This document shows positions 34,945 to 41,647 of a stretch of 64,000 nucleotides of DNA, in pieces. The notes below the pieces were generated by a model. The model was not told where the DNA came from and ran no database searches. It was given only the letters and a program-made list of their open reading frames with translations. Each line of letters starts with the position of its first letter. The stretch's first letter is position 1. Source of the stretch: CAXBES01 sp963974915 (GTDB lineage: Bacteria; Bacteroidota; Bacteroidia; Flavobacteriales; Flavobacteriaceae); the NCBI GenBank assembly GCA_963974915.1, contig CAXBES010000006.1, forward strand, positions 124,001 to 188,000, given 5' to 3'. The position numbers and the translations under genes are program-made.

Positions 34945-35543
34945 TGTTCCCCAAAATCTTTCACTCCCGCTTCTATTCTAACTTGAAGATCGTTAACTTT
35001 TGGCGGAATGGGACAAGAGTAATTTGAATTATATGCACAGTATGGATTATACGCCTTGTTGAAATCTAAGATCATACTATTTCCCTGCGGAATCTGAGTA
35101 TCTAGAAAACGCCCGCCTCCGTAAGAACCGTCACCACTTGTGAGATCAGTAAATGGTAAAAACAAATACTCTTCGTAACCTTCCTCGCTTTCGTGAGAGG
35201 TACTCTGATATAATTCGAGTTTAAGTTCTTTACCTTCTAAAGTGAACAAAACCTCACCATACTTAACATACTCAGGCAACCGACTTGTTGTTGTGGGCAT
35301 TAAAAAAGGAGTTTCATCCGGTGTACGAATAAAAACAGCCTCTACCCTAAAATCTAAATTTATGGGGTAAAAATCTAAACCCTTAAAATCTGTCAAATCC
35401 TTCTTTTCCAAAATGCTGGTCTCCGGGTCACTAAATGTTTCGTTTTCCGAAAGCTGATACTCTTTAATCTCCTTTAAAATATCTTCTTGTGCACTAATAA
35501 CACATGTAAAAAGAAATAAAAAGCTTAAAATTAGATATTTCAT
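34941..35543 (-). CDS. DUF1684 exported protein
   Basis: A 200-residue secreted protein; I start at the ATG at 35543 because it opens a signal peptide cleaved near ISAQ, and the 13 codons upstream are polar. DUF1684 landmarks are YLFLPFTDLTSGDGSYGGG, DFNKAYNPYCAYN and YSCPIPP. Function is unknown; the two conserved Cys near the C-terminus may form a disulfide. It is tail-to-tail with crcB. Confidence 0.88.
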   Translation of the reverse strand: MKYLILSFLFLFTCVISAQEDILKEIKEYQLSENETFSDPETSILEKKDLTDFKGLDFYPINLDFRVEAVFIRTPDETPFLMPTTTSRLPEYVKYGEVLFTLEGKELKLELYQSTSHESEEGYEEYLFLPFTDLTSGDGSYGGGRFLDTQIPQGNSMILDFNKAYNPYCAYNSNYSCPIPPKVNDLQVRIEAGVKDFGEH

Positions 35544-35617
35544 CTGGATTTGTTTTCTGTAAAAATAGGAAAGAATTTGCAATCTTTTTTTTAGTATTGC
35601 TTCTGAAAGTTATCTAA

Positions 35618-36259
35618 ATGTCTTCAAAAGTTAAGATCCTCATTGTACTCTTCTTCTTCGGACTGTCGCATGCATATGCACAATCTATTAAAACTGATAA
35701 AAAAGCACTCGCTTTTTTAGCTTCCGAAGAAAAAGTAAATGTCATCTTCGCTTACAACGAAATCCTTTACAATACCGACGACTTAACTGAAAAGGACTTT
35801 TTGGCTCACATTCATGCAAAAATAACGAAACACGGAACAGCACAAATGGCAAGAGATTGGCGTAAAGAGTTTATAAATGCAAGGAAGAAAACATGGCCGG
35901 AAGCCTTTGTAAAGGCTTTAAACGATGAACTCATCAAATATAAGAATGCTCCGAGATTTGTGCTTAACGAACCAAATACCAACTATATCATGGTGGTACA
36001 TACGCATCAAATTGATTTCGGATTTGATGCCGGGGTAATTAAAAAACCAGCCGACGCGAAAATCGATATTTATTTTTATAAAGCTTCAGATAAAGAAAAT
36101 TTTATCACGAAATCGAAGGTAAGTGAAGCCAAAGGCCTTTATAATGAAAGTAGATATAAAAACGAAAACTGGCCTAAACCCTCGCTCAAAAGTATTCAGA
36201 ATCTATACGAAAGGGTAGCTCCAAATTTAGCCAAATCACTTAAAAGAATTGTAAAATAA
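35618..36259 (+). CDS. Secreted hypothetical protein, paralogue 1 of a tandem pair
   Basis: A 213-residue exported protein (signal peptide cleaved near AYAQ). The mature part starts IKTDKKALAFLASEEKVNV and has alternating helices and strands with a Lys-rich C-terminus ending LAKSLKRIVK. The next gene encodes a clear paralogue with the same start and end motifs (DKKALAFLSSEEKIN; LAQAFKRIVD), 5 bp downstream. I recognise no family; function unknown. Confidence 0.82.
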   Translation: MSSKVKILIVLFFFGLSHAYAQSIKTDKKALAFLASEEKVNVIFAYNEILYNTDDLTEKDFLAHIHAKITKHGTAQMARDWRKEFINARKKTWPEAFVKALNDELIKYKNAPRFVLNEPNTNYIMVVHTHQIDFGFDAGVIKKPADAKIDIYFYKASDKENFITKSKVSEAKGLYNESRYKNENWPKPSLKSIQNLYERVAPNLAKSLKRIVK

Positions 36260-36264
36260 TACTT

Positions 36265-36897
36265 ATGAAAAAAATAAGCCTCGCAATTATTGCTATCAGC
36301 ACTTTATTTATTCAACACTCTCATGCTCAACATATTGATATTGATAAAAAGGCACTTGCTTTTCTTTCTTCGGAAGAGAAAATAAATATAGAATTTACCT
36401 ACAACAACTTGTTTTTCAATGCCGATAATATCCCCGAGGATCAATACCTCAAAGAAATTGAAGCAAAAAACAAGGAAAAATACGGGGATGAAGGTGTGGA
36501 AGATTGGATGGATAAATACAATACCTCCAAAGCCGAAAAATGGCCTGAATATTTTACCAATACGCTGAACGCGAAAATGCAGGAATATGAAAACGGACCC
36601 GAATTTATAATGAATGACCAAAACCTGAAATACACCTTAAAAATAAATACAGACTGGATTTATTTTGGGTATAACGTTGTAGCCGCAAAATGGCCGAGCA
36701 AAGTAAATATGAGCCTCGCTTTTTATGAGACATCAAACCCGGAACAAATTATCTTCGAGACTAACATTAGAAGAGCAATGGGTAAAAATAATGAAGCTTT
36801 TAAATTGGATGGATGGGCTAAATTTGAACGTGTTGGAAAGGCATATGTCAAAGGTGCATATAAACTCGCACAAGCATTTAAAAGAATTGTAGATTAA
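36265..36897 (+). CDS. Secreted hypothetical protein, paralogue 2 of a tandem pair
   Basis: A 210-residue exported protein (signal peptide cleaved near SHAQ), paralogous over its whole length to the product of 35618-36259. The two share the N-terminal DKKALAFL block, a central YxxNxxxxNxD element (YNNLFFNADN here, YNEILYNTDD there) and the C-terminal KRIV. It is probably co-transcribed with the first copy. The stop is followed 43 bp later by the leader ORF of the MFS gene. Confidence 0.82.
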   Translation: MKKISLAIIAISTLFIQHSHAQHIDIDKKALAFLSSEEKINIEFTYNNLFFNADNIPEDQYLKEIEAKNKEKYGDEGVEDWMDKYNTSKAEKWPEYFTNTLNAKMQEYENGPEFIMNDQNLKYTLKINTDWIYFGYNVVAAKWPSKVNMSLAFYETSNPEQIIFETNIRRAMGKNNEAFKLDGWAKFERVGKAYVKGAYKLAQAFKRIVD

Positions 36898-36915
36898 ACC
36901 AATCAATTTTTTTAT

Positions 36916-36923
36916 TACATTTG
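36916..36923 (+). promoter_or_regulatory. Candidate -7 box for the attenuator leader transcript
   Basis: TACATTTG matches TAnnTTTG and lies 17 bp before the leader ORF at 36941. A TTG at 36887-36889 is 26 bp upstream, longer than usual. Confidence 0.55.
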
Positions 36924-36940
36924 ATTTAATTATTCAGATA

Positions 36941-37018
36941 ATGAAAATAAGAACATATACCAATAAGCAAAATTGTGTTGTTTCTAGAGAGAAACGCAAA
37001 AGGCGGTGTATGTACTAA
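36941..37018 (+). CDS. 25-codon Arg/Lys-rich leader peptide upstream of the MFS exporter
   Basis: ATG at 36941 to TAA at 37016-37018 encodes a 25-residue peptide that begins MKIRTYTNKQNC and ends SREKRKRRCMY. It follows a TAnnTTTG box by 17 bp and ends 28 bp before a strong terminator that itself precedes the MFS gene. The length, basic C-terminal half and position are those of a regulatory leader peptide rather than an independent product. The codons for Lys-Arg-Arg (37000-37006) carry the antiterminator sequence. Confidence 0.65.
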   Translation: MKIRTYTNKQNCVVSREKRKRRCMY

Positions 37019-37061
37019 TTATAAAGAAATAGATTTATTCAATATAAAAACGTCCCGCCTT
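36980..37061 (+). promoter_or_regulatory. Transcription attenuator: leader hairpin and antiterminator
   Basis: Three exclusive pairings can be seen. A leader hairpin GTTTCT (36980-36985) / AGAAAC (36990-36995) lies inside the leader ORF. AAGGCGG (37000-37006) is the exact complement of CCGCCTT (37055-37061), which includes part of the terminator's left arm. That pairing would prevent the terminator at 37046-37076. A ribosome at the leader stop codon would mask AAGGCGG and favour termination; one stalled earlier would free it and allow read-through. Confidence 0.6.
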
Positions 37062-37083
37062 AGAGCGGGACGTTTTATTTTTA
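37046..37083 (+). terminator. Intrinsic terminator within the MFS leader region
   Basis: AAAAACGTCCCGC (37046-37058) pairs with GCGGGACGTTTT (37065-37076) around CTTAGA and is followed by a T-rich run. It ends about 20 bp before the MFS start at 37103. It may end the upstream pair's transcript, act as attenuator, or both. Confidence 0.92.
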
Positions 37084-37102
37084 TACATAACTACTAACCA
37101 AA

Positions 37103-38341
37103 ATGAAAAAAATTTATAAAAATTATATAAGCAATTTCCAGGGCCTCTCCCGGGAAATCTGGCTATTGTCACTGGTGACCTTTATTAACCGGGCCGGTGC
37201 TATGGTAATACCTTTCCTTTCACTGTATTTAGTAAATGCCAAAGGCTTTACATTACCGCAGGTAGGATGGATCATGACCTCTTTTGGAGTAGGATCCCTG
37301 GTAGGAACATGGATAGGTGGCCGACTCACAGATACAATAGGTTTTTACAAAGTAATTGTACTAAGTTTATTTTTAGGTGGCATCGGATTTATACTACTTC
37401 AGTTTTTAGATACATTCTATGGATTTTGTGCCGGAATATTTTCTCTTATTTTAGTGGCCGATGCATATCGTCCGGCTATTTTCGTGGCAGCCGACACCTA
37501 TAGCAAACCCGGAAATGTAACCAGAAGTATAACGCTAATTAGACTTGCCATAAACCTCGGTTTCTCAATAGGCCCCCTAATAGGAGGAATTATTATTGCA
37601 ACCATAAATTATACGTCACTTTTCTGGATCGATGGCATTTCATGTATGATGGCGGCTATCGGTTTGTTTATATGGCTAAAACCGAAAAAAGTAATAAAAG
37701 ATGAAACCCAAACACCAGTTGTAAAAGAAGGTGTTTCTCCTTATTTCAACGGACTCTTTATTCTATTTTTCATTATCATGGTGACCAATGGTGTAACTTT
37801 CGTACAGTATTTTAGCGTGATGCCTCTTTATTACGAGAAAGCCCATTTTTTAACCGAAGACCTTATAGGCTGGCTATTCTTTATAAACGGTGCGCTAATC
37901 GTTATCTTCGAAATGCCTTTGATAACGTGGCTGGAAAAAAAGCAACTATCTAAAACTATGGCTACCTTTTGGGGAATTGTGTTCTTAGCCTTGAGTTTTA
38001 TTGTACTTAATATAACGAGTTGGAGCGGTATTCTCGTGGTTTCAATGCTCTTAATGACACTTGGTGAAATGATCGGTTCACCTTTTTCTAACGCCTTGGC
38101 TCTCGAAATGGCGCCCAAAGGAAGAAAGGGAAGTTATATGGGACTGTATAGTATGAGTTTTTCAATTTCACATATTATTGGACATAATGGCGGAATGAAC
38201 CTCGTAGATTCTTATGGTTTCGGCATTACCTGGACGTATATCACAATATTTCTGGTAGTTATTAGCTTACTCACACTTTGGTTACATAAATTGGTCATGA
38301 AACCACCTAAGCTTATGCCATCAAAGACTATGAAACCCTAA
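37103..38341 (+). CDS. MFS transporter (drug-efflux type)
   Basis: A 412-residue major facilitator with 12 hydrophobic helices. Motif A between helices 2 and 3 reads GTWIGGRLTDTIGFYK, and INRAGAMVIPFLSLYL is in helix 1. The overall form is DHA1-like (12-TM H+ antiporters for drugs or small metabolites). The gene sits immediately after a leader ORF and terminator arranged like a translation-dependent attenuator, which suggests induction by a ribosome-targeting compound; that link is inference. Confidence 0.92.
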   Translation: MKKIYKNYISNFQGLSREIWLLSLVTFINRAGAMVIPFLSLYLVNAKGFTLPQVGWIMTSFGVGSLVGTWIGGRLTDTIGFYKVIVLSLFLGGIGFILLQFLDTFYGFCAGIFSLILVADAYRPAIFVAADTYSKPGNVTRSITLIRLAINLGFSIGPLIGGIIIATINYTSLFWIDGISCMMAAIGLFIWLKPKKVIKDETQTPVVKEGVSPYFNGLFILFFIIMVTNGVTFVQYFSVMPLYYEKAHFLTEDLIGWLFFINGALIVIFEMPLITWLEKKQLSKTMATFWGIVFLALSFIVLNITSWSGILVVSMLLMTLGEMIGSPFSNALALEMAPKGRKGSYMGLYSMSFSISHIIGHNGGMNLVDSYGFGITWTYITIFLVVISLLTLWLHKLVMKPPKLMPSKTMKP

Positions 38342-38370
38342 CATAACTATTAATTAAAAATCAATTCGAA

Positions 38371-39126
38371 ATGATAAAATATCTAATTTTCTATTTCATT
38401 TTCTTCGGAATGTTCTCTTGCGAAAATCCAACAACAAAAGATAAAGTTAAATCTGAAGCTGAGACTTTTACTAAAACGAAGTCCTTTCCGAAGCTGGATA
38501 GCACAAGATATAATGTGGGGTTTTTAATAATGAATGGTGTTTATAATACCGAACTAACCGCACCGTATGATATTTTTCAGCATACTGTTTTTAGAGAAAA
38601 TATTAAAGCGATGAATGTTTTCACGATAGCAGATTCAGACGATTTTATAACAAGTTTCGAAGGGTTGCGCATCCTTCCGGATTTCAATTATCTAAAAGAT
38701 GAACTTCCAAGAATTGATATCTTGGTTGTTCCCAGCGCCGAACATCATTTAGATACCGACCTGGAGAATAAAGATTTAATTGAATTTGTAAAAGAAGTTG
38801 ACAAAGAAGCCCTGTATATAACTTCTCATTGCGACGGGGCATTCGTTTTGGCGAAAGCCGGTATTTTAGATAGTGTTGCGTCAACAAGGTTCCCCGAGGA
38901 TGTGGAAGCTATGAAAACTATGTTTGCAAATCTCGATATAAGAGAAGATATATTGTTTGTTCACGATGGTAAATACATCACCTCCGCGGGAGGTGCTAAA
39001 AGCTTTGAAGCAGCCCTGTATTTATGCGAAGTGCTATATGGTAGTAAAATAGCTCGATCTTTGGCCAACGGTCTGGTAATCGATTGGAATTTGGATAAAG
39101 TACCGCATACGGTGATAAAACATTGA
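38371..39126 (+). CDS. DJ-1/PfpI-family lipoprotein
   Basis: A 251-residue protein with a lipoprotein signal (MFSC, Cys 17). A DJ-1/PfpI fold spans about residues 48-225: VGFLIMNGVYNTELTAPYDI, DILVVPSAEHH and the nucleophile-elbow cysteine in TSHCDGAFVLAKAGIL. Members include isonitrile hydratases, amidases and AraC-fused sensors. An envelope-anchored form is unusual. It lies 29 bp after the MFS gene and may share its transcript. Confidence 0.88.
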   Translation: MIKYLIFYFIFFGMFSCENPTTKDKVKSEAETFTKTKSFPKLDSTRYNVGFLIMNGVYNTELTAPYDIFQHTVFRENIKAMNVFTIADSDDFITSFEGLRILPDFNYLKDELPRIDILVVPSAEHHLDTDLENKDLIEFVKEVDKEALYITSHCDGAFVLAKAGILDSVASTRFPEDVEAMKTMFANLDIREDILFVHDGKYITSAGGAKSFEAALYLCEVLYGSKIARSLANGLVIDWNLDKVPHTVIKH

Positions 39127-39127
39127 A

Positions 39128-39340
39128 CTATTTTCTTACATCCTTTGCTTTTTCTTTAACCCGTATTCTATGCATTCGCTTCGATATGAGCACGGCGTCT
39201 AAACAAGAAATGAATAAACCGATAGCAAAGATGAGAAACATAAATCTAACAATAGTATCGCCCATATATTCCAATCCGGTAAAACCTAAAGCTAATGTTA
39301 CAACAGTACCTATTAAAAAGTGTTTTGTATAATTTTTCAT
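39128..39340 (-). CDS. Small membrane protein, hypothetical
   Basis: A 70-residue protein with two hydrophobic segments (residues about 8-24 and 30-52) and a basic C-terminal tail (SKRMHRIRVKEKAKDVRK). The opposite strand is also open over the same span, but its product lacks a sensible membrane or globular pattern. The stop is one base from the convergent DJ-1 gene stop. No family recognised. Confidence 0.65.
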   Translation of the reverse strand: MKNYTKHFLIGTVVTLALGFTGLEYMGDTIVRFMFLIFAIGLFISCLDAVLISKRMHRIRVKEKAKDVRK

Positions 39341-39455
39341 GGCTAATTTTTTATTAAAATTAGTCCTAATATTTGATGCATATTATTAAAGAATAATCAA
39401 TTGTAGAAAGTTTAACAAACAGAGTGATTTCTCTTAAATATTCTACAAAAATATT

Positions 39456-39896
39456 CTACAAAGGTTTAATCTCACCGTTTTTTACAACCTGAGAAAGTAC
39501 TATTTGGGTCTTTGTCTCCCCATATGTTATCAATTGATCAATAAATTGCTCCAAATGTTTTTGATTTTTTAAAACCACCTCCATTACGATATTTTCGTTA
39601 CCGGTTATTCGATAACAGTTTAATACCTCATCGTAGGTTTTTACTTTTTCCAAAAAGGGTTTTAATTTTCCCATAAACGCCCGAAGAGTTATAATAGCTT
39701 TAAGCTGATACCCGGTTTCGAATGGAGAAACCTCCGTATTGTAGCCTTGTATTATTCCAACATCTTCCATTTTCCTAATTCTTTCAGAAACTGCAGGCGA
39801 ACTAATACCTATGTTTCTACCTATTTCAGCATTAGAGAGTCGGGCATTTTTCTGAAGAAATTTTAATATCTTCCAATTAAGTGAATCGATTTTCAT
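39456..39896 (-). CDS. Lrp/AsnC-family transcriptional regulator
   Basis: A 146-residue regulator: an N-terminal winged helix (LNWKILKFLQKNARLSNAEI, GISSPAVSERIRKME) and a C-terminal RAM ligand-binding domain (residues about 65-140, with AFMGKLKPFLEKV and CYRITGNENIVMEV). Lrp proteins form octamers that sense amino acids. A perfect 9-bp inverted repeat just upstream (39930-39955) is a candidate autoregulatory site. The target genes are not evident. Confidence 0.94.
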   Translation of the reverse strand: MKIDSLNWKILKFLQKNARLSNAEIGRNIGISSPAVSERIRKMEDVGIIQGYNTEVSPFETGYQLKAIITLRAFMGKLKPFLEKVKTYDEVLNCYRITGNENIVMEVVLKNQKHLEQFIDQLITYGETKTQIVLSQVVKNGEIKPL

Positions 39897-39929
39897 TTTA
39901 AACTGAATAATTTAAAAAAACATTATTTT

Positions 39930-39955
39930 TAAAGTAAATATACATTTTTACTTTA
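39930..39955. promoter_or_regulatory. Candidate operator upstream of the Lrp gene
   Basis: TAAAGTAAA (39930-39938) and TTTACTTTA (39947-39955) are exact reverse complements separated by 8 bp, about 34 bp before the Lrp start. On the minus strand the centre contains TATATTTA, one mismatch from the -7 consensus, so binding would block the promoter. Confidence 0.5.
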
Positions 39956-39986
39956 ATATCGAAAGATAAAAATACCGTCTAGTTGT

Positions 39987-39994
39987 TAAATTTG
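39987..39994 (+). promoter_or_regulatory. Candidate -7 box for the four-helix protein gene
   Basis: TAAATTTG matches TAnnTTTG and lies 30 bp before the ATG at 40025. Confidence 0.45.
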
Positions 39995-40024
39995 GTATGC
40001 TTTTGAAAAAGAATACGTTTAAAA

Positions 40025-40420
40025 ATGATCCCAACTGTCCCAAACAAGTTTCCGCAAACGCCTATCTACCAGAAGGCCATAGATATTTTTACTTTATCCC
40101 GAAGTATTTCCAGTTATTTGATACATGATATTGCTCATTTAAATAACAAGGGACAGGAGAATCCTGACATTTATTTTACCGGAGACATTGTTCAGCAATC
40201 GGTTTCTCTCGCACCCGAAATACTAAAGGCTGAAAACGAACCTTTTTCAGAAGAAAAGCATAAATATGTAGCATCTGTAACCCGTCTAACCAATTTATTA
40301 TACAAAAATTGTGAGCGACTAGAACAGATAAATAGTAACGGAAAAGATTTTCTGCCAATTCTTCGGAAAGAAATAAAGAAATTCAGAAAGCTACAGCATA
40401 ATTGGATGCTCACACTTTAA
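40025..40420 (+). CDS. Four-helix-bundle-type hypothetical protein
   Basis: A 131-residue, mostly helical cytosolic protein. IYQKAIDIFTLSRSISSYL, the central DIVQQSVSLAPEILKAEN and YVASVTRLTNLLYKNCERLEQI resemble the 23S rRNA-intervening-sequence / avd-like four-helix-bundle family, whose function is unknown. It is divergent from lrp and converges on the RES toxin gene. The similarity is by pattern only. Confidence 0.65.
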   Translation: MIPTVPNKFPQTPIYQKAIDIFTLSRSISSYLIHDIAHLNNKGQENPDIYFTGDIVQQSVSLAPEILKAENEPFSEEKHKYVASVTRLTNLLYKNCERLEQINSNGKDFLPILRKEIKKFRKLQHNWMLTL

Positions 40421-40426
40421 CTTCAG

Positions 40427-40882
40427 CTATTTTACTACTCTTGAATCTAGATCTAGAAATTGCTTTTTAACGATCTTAAGTTTTGAAAAGTCTTTATGAT
40501 TCGGATTGATTAGAATATTTCTCTCCTCTCTTAAAACTGCAGAGGGAACCGAAAGTGCCAGTTCGTTTTTCTTGTTTAACCATTTTGAACCAAAATCCTG
40601 TGTTTCAGAAACAAACGGATTCGCTTTCCAAAGTGGAAGACTTAGTTTTGGATCAAAGGTTTTAACCATATTATCAGGTACTGTAACTTCAATAAATGCA
40701 TAATCATTATCCAAATACTTAAAATCCAGATGGACTAAAATTTCTAAGATACAAAGAGATAAATGTTCAGAAAAATAAAGCATCGCATCTCCCTCCTTAT
40801 TCCATCTGCCTCCATATAAACGTGCCCCTTCACCACTAAGATCATCAATGTATTCCTTTTTAGCTACCCGATATATCTTCAA
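40427..40882 (-). CDS. RES-domain toxin (NAD+-degrading)
   Basis: A 151-residue RES toxin. The family core is visible: YRVAKKEYIDDLSGEGARLYGGRWN (Arg and Gly-Gly-Arg-Trp-Asn), the Tyr-Phe-Ser-Glu segment, LCILEILVHL, and a C-terminal VLREERNILINPNHKDF. RES toxins deplete NAD+ and arrest growth. It lies 10 bp after its Xre/MbcA antitoxin gene, the standard antitoxin-first order. Confidence 0.93.
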   Translation of the reverse strand: MKIYRVAKKEYIDDLSGEGARLYGGRWNKEGDAMLYFSEHLSLCILEILVHLDFKYLDNDYAFIEVTVPDNMVKTFDPKLSLPLWKANPFVSETQDFGSKWLNKKNELALSVPSAVLREERNILINPNHKDFSKLKIVKKQFLDLDSRVVK

Positions 40883-40892
40883 AATTATTTTT

Positions 40893-41384
40893 TTAAGAAT
40901 ATACGCCTTGTTCTATTCTACCCAATACATCTTTGATCAACTTGGTACCAAAACTAGTATCTAAAAAATCAAGTGGCTTTTTATAATTAAGCACTCTAAT
41001 TTCACTGTTTACCCAACGACTAAATTTTTCGATGGACCCTAAAACCTCTATCCCCCTTGAAATAACCTCGGCGATTTCAAGAATTTGCTCTGTACTATAA
41101 ACGTTGAGAAGTTCGCTATCACTCTTACGCTGAATGGTTCTATGTGACACATGTATAAGACTACTCATCTTCTCCATCGAAATTCCCAGAATACTACTTA
41201 TAGAAGCAACCACAGATTTAGGGAGCCCCTTTCGCGTCACCTCTATAAGATCAATATCACTGTTTATAGCTTGTCCTACCTGAATACTACCCCCCAATAC
41301 ACTTACGATCCTGTCGTATTTGTTTTCGAGACGGTAAAACTCTTTAGGTTCTTTGGTTATATTCTGAATTTTTAGCTTACGCAT
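40893..41384 (-). CDS. Xre/MbcA/ParS-type antitoxin of the RES toxin (DUF2384)
   Basis: A 163-residue antitoxin: an N-terminal extension, an Xre-like HTH region (GLPKSVVASISSILGISMEK, VSHRTIQRK) and a C-terminal DUF2384 toxin-binding domain (GIEVLGSIEKFSRWVNSE, FLDTSFGTKLIKDVLGRIEQG). I chose the ATG at 41384. Upstream in-frame ATGs at 41402 and 41447 lie at or before a well-formed promoter (TTG, 19 bp, TATATTTA), so they would not be transcribed. Confidence 0.88.
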   Translation of the reverse strand: MRKLKIQNITKEPKEFYRLENKYDRIVSVLGGSIQVGQAINSDIDLIEVTRKGLPKSVVASISSILGISMEKMSSLIHVSHRTIQRKSDSELLNVYSTEQILEIAEVISRGIEVLGSIEKFSRWVNSEIRVLNYKKPLDFLDTSFGTKLIKDVLGRIEQGVYS

Positions 41385-41388
41385 TATC

Positions 41389-41431
41389 ACGACATTTGAC
41401 ATAAATATACGAAATTTTGTCGTAATTGCAA
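41389..41431 (-). promoter_or_regulatory. Promoter and candidate autoregulatory operator of the RES/Xre pair
   Basis: On the minus strand TTG (41431-41429) is exactly 19 bp from TATATTTA (41409-41402), one mismatch from the Bacteroidota -7 box. Half-sites ACGACA (41389-41394) and TGTCGT (41418-41423) form an inverted repeat around it, and TACGA/TCGTA arms overlap the spacer. This fits repression by the antitoxin. Confidence 0.6.
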
Positions 41432-41496
41432 GTAAGTTGCTTACCATTAGTTATTAAAAAAACCTTAGTGTGAACATTTTTTTAAATGAAAACTCA

Positions 41497-41555
41497 AGAT
41501 CCCGCGGCTACGCACGGGATAAGCGATTCGCACACTTTTCGTTCCGAAAAGTGGC
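41497..41555. repeat. 59-bp direct repeat, copy 1 (double-hairpin unit)
   Basis: Identical to 41582-41640. The unit holds two hairpins: ATCCCG...CGGGAT and CACTTTTCG/CGAAAAGTG. It lies between the RES/Xre promoter and the end of the mutase gene. Confidence 0.9.
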
Positions 41556-41581
41556 AGTAATGGTCAAACGAAGAAGTCTTC

Positions 41582-41640
41582 AGATCCCGCGGCTACGCAC
41601 GGGATAAGCGATTCGCACACTTTTCGTTCCGAAAAGTGGC
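41582..41640. repeat. 59-bp direct repeat, copy 2 (double-hairpin unit)
   Basis: An exact copy of 41497-41555 at a period of 85 bp, ending 7 bp from the mutase stop codon. The hairpins at the 3' end of the mutase message could act as a terminator or mRNA stabiliser, although no clean T-run follows. Confidence 0.9.
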
Positions 41641-41647
41641 TCTCTGC

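Noticed and set aside
39123..39332. 69-residue plus-strand frame opposite the small membrane protein
   Set aside because: It begins inside the DJ-1 gene end and lacks a plausible protein pattern, while the minus-strand frame has membrane helices and a normal start.
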